Position numbers and translations under genes: made by a program
DNA from: Polyodon spathula
Lineage: Eukaryota > Chordata > Actinopteri > Acipenseriformes > Polyodontidae
Direction of reading: 5' to 3'
Length of the DNA: 64,000 nt
Assembly (NCBI RefSeq): GCF_017654505.1
Contig: NC_054540.1
Coordinates: forward strand, 43,252,054-43,316,053
Part shown: positions 62,926 to 64,000 of the stretch, in pieces
Layout of the letters: every line of letters starts with the position of its first letter
How positions within the stretch are numbered: the first letter of the stretch is position 1
The notes under the pieces: generated by a model
Database searches by the model: none
Told to the model about the DNA's origin: nothing
Seen by the model: the letters and a program-made list of their open reading frames with translations, nothing else

Positions 62926-64000
62926 CATTCAATCTGTGTCACATATCCCACCAGTTAGATTGCACCTAAGCTGACATCCGACGCATCGGTGTGGAGGATG
63001 AATCTTTTGTTTGTCTGGTGTGATTAGGGCAGGGGTCTGGCAAAGTCTCTTCTTAACAATATCAAACACCCCTTGACATTCTTCTGACCACTTGGACTGC
63101 ACCACTAGCTCCTGGAAGGTTCAATCACCCCAAGTTCGAACATGTCCCATACCTCTTTGCGAACGCCACCTCGTCGACTTTCTGGGATCAGATAAGGTCT
63201 CTCGCACCATGACCCCTGGGGGAGAGACAATGACATATTCAACAAGGTTAGTTCTACCAGGCACATCAGAAAAAACATTGTTGAATTCCTCAATTAACAT
63301 ACGCAGCTCATGTTGCTGAGCAGGAAGTAACTGTTCCCCCATCAAAATGTTCTTTGTTCTAGAGGTCTCTAGCCTGGTGCCCATATCATCCTCTACATTG
63401 CCTGGGGCTATAAATAAGTTCTTGCTTGTCTGCCACGGCTTTAATAAATTTACTTGCTAAAGTTCTTTTTCATTGTGGTGACCGGGCTGTCTAATTTCAT
63501 AATTCAACTTTCCTATAGCCCTGATCACTTCATATGGCCTGTGCCACTTAGCACATTAGTTTGATTTCTGTGGAGGGAAGCAGCAGCATTACCTTGTCTC
63601 CAGGTTGAAAGGTTCGAATCAATGCATTTTTCAATGCTGCTGTTGTCAGTGCTGAGCCAATTTGAGAATATCTTGGGCCAAACGACCAACCAAATCCAGG
63701 CAATCTATAAGTAGGAGCACATGCTGCACTATATTTTTGGACGAGCCTTTGTGCTCCTCCTGATCCTCTCTTAACAGATCGAGGATGCCGCGAGGCTGTT
63801 GGCCATACAAGAGGTCAAGGGGAGAACCCTGCCAAACTCTATGGCACCTCTCTCACTGCAAAAAGGAGGTAGAGAAGAAGCGATGCCCAATGTTTTTGCT
63901 CTTGTGTTACAAATTGTCTCAGCATCGACTTCAAGGTGTGATTAAAGCAATCCACCAAAACGTTGTCTGTGGATGATAAACAGACATCCTGATGGGATGT
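62926..64000 (-). pseudogene. Gypsy pol with integrase upstream of RT (Gmr1-like order)
   Basis: On the minus strand, 64000-63480 encodes a degenerate integrase C-terminus: pieces like AKTLGIASSLPPF, RILDLL-type and GQRSLV-like blocks, then GRQPRGILDLL- and MLLLPST-type sequence. At 63384-63105 it passes to the RT N-terminus (LLPAQQHELRMLIEEFNNVFSDVPGRTNLVEYVIVSPPG, then RKEVWDMFELGVIEPSRS). After an internal deletion that removes the RT catalytic blocks, RNase H start pieces follow (WSEECQGVFDIVKK-type, HTDASDVSLGAI). Integrase before RT is the reverse of ordinary Gypsy. It is broken by several frameshifts. The upstream part continues beyond the window. Confidence 0.65.

Noticed and set aside
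1..64000. Intact host protein-coding gene
   Set aside because: No multi-exon frame without transposon-type motifs was recognised. The only spliced-looking exons (26240, 35841) resemble transposon-associated proteins.

Overview
This is a vertebrate, almost certainly ray-finned fish, genomic window made nearly entirely of transposable elements and their debris. I see no intact host gene, no rRNA or tRNA gene, and no prokaryotic feature. The mix of DIRS and Ngaro tyrosine-recombinase retrotransposons, Ty3/Gypsy elements, CR1-like LINEs ending in repeats of the type ttcttatg, Tc1/mariner elements and long AT, ATT and ACC microsatellites fits a basal ray-finned fish such as a sturgeon. The species call is an inference from repeat style, not something proved here.

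Layout. 1-5.7 kb: a large inverted duplication of a DIRS 5' end, then a DIRS tyrosine recombinase (YR) split by a very young LTR element (2626-4893; near-identical LTRs, 5-bp target-site duplication) whose whole interior is a 36-bp coding-like tandem array. 5.7-14.3 kb: LTR remnants, a decayed Gypsy pol truncated by a piggyBac-like 5' end, a second non-autonomous LTR family with a different proline/glutamate-rich tandem coding array (9750-~11.9 kb), and an unusual LTR/internal chimera with its own target-site duplication (13422-14310). 14.8-18.9 kb: a CR1-like LINE tail split by a 3.8-kb Gypsy element with clear LTRs, CCCTT duplications, gag, protease, RT, RNase H and a DDE integrase, all broken by stops and deletions. 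18.9-24.4 kb: mostly unassigned AT-rich DNA, a foldback element and a 17-bp minisatellite.

26-36 kb looks like one old transposon-derived locus invaded repeatedly. A transposase-like protein (EnSpm/CACTA-like by recollection) is split by a Tc1 remnant, a 30-bp minisatellite, a TA repeat, a TA-flanked MITE and a CR1-like LINE. It is followed by a proline-rich exon whose CCA codons appear to have expanded into a 3.3-kb ACC array, and then by an exon resembling the C-terminal DUF4806 domain.

37.5-42.5 kb: a Ngaro-like element and an antisense DIRS. 44.3-50.5 kb: two Tc1-like elements, one containing a nested CR1-like LINE, plus L2-like and Ngaro-like fragments. 51.6-57.1 kb: a DIRS in plus orientation, broken by other inserts. 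58-60.8 kb: another antisense DIRS. 62-64 kb: a Gag-like fragment cut by an antisense LTR element whose integrase lies upstream of its RT, the unusual pol order of Gmr1-type Gypsy elements.

Almost every protein-like segment is a pseudogene. The only clearly young insertion is 2626-4893. Very long ORFs in the repeat arrays (poly-Val/Leu, Arg/Ser and Ile/Tyr proteins) are by-products of repeats and were not annotated as genes. Family names rest on recognising protein motifs by eye; no database search was run.
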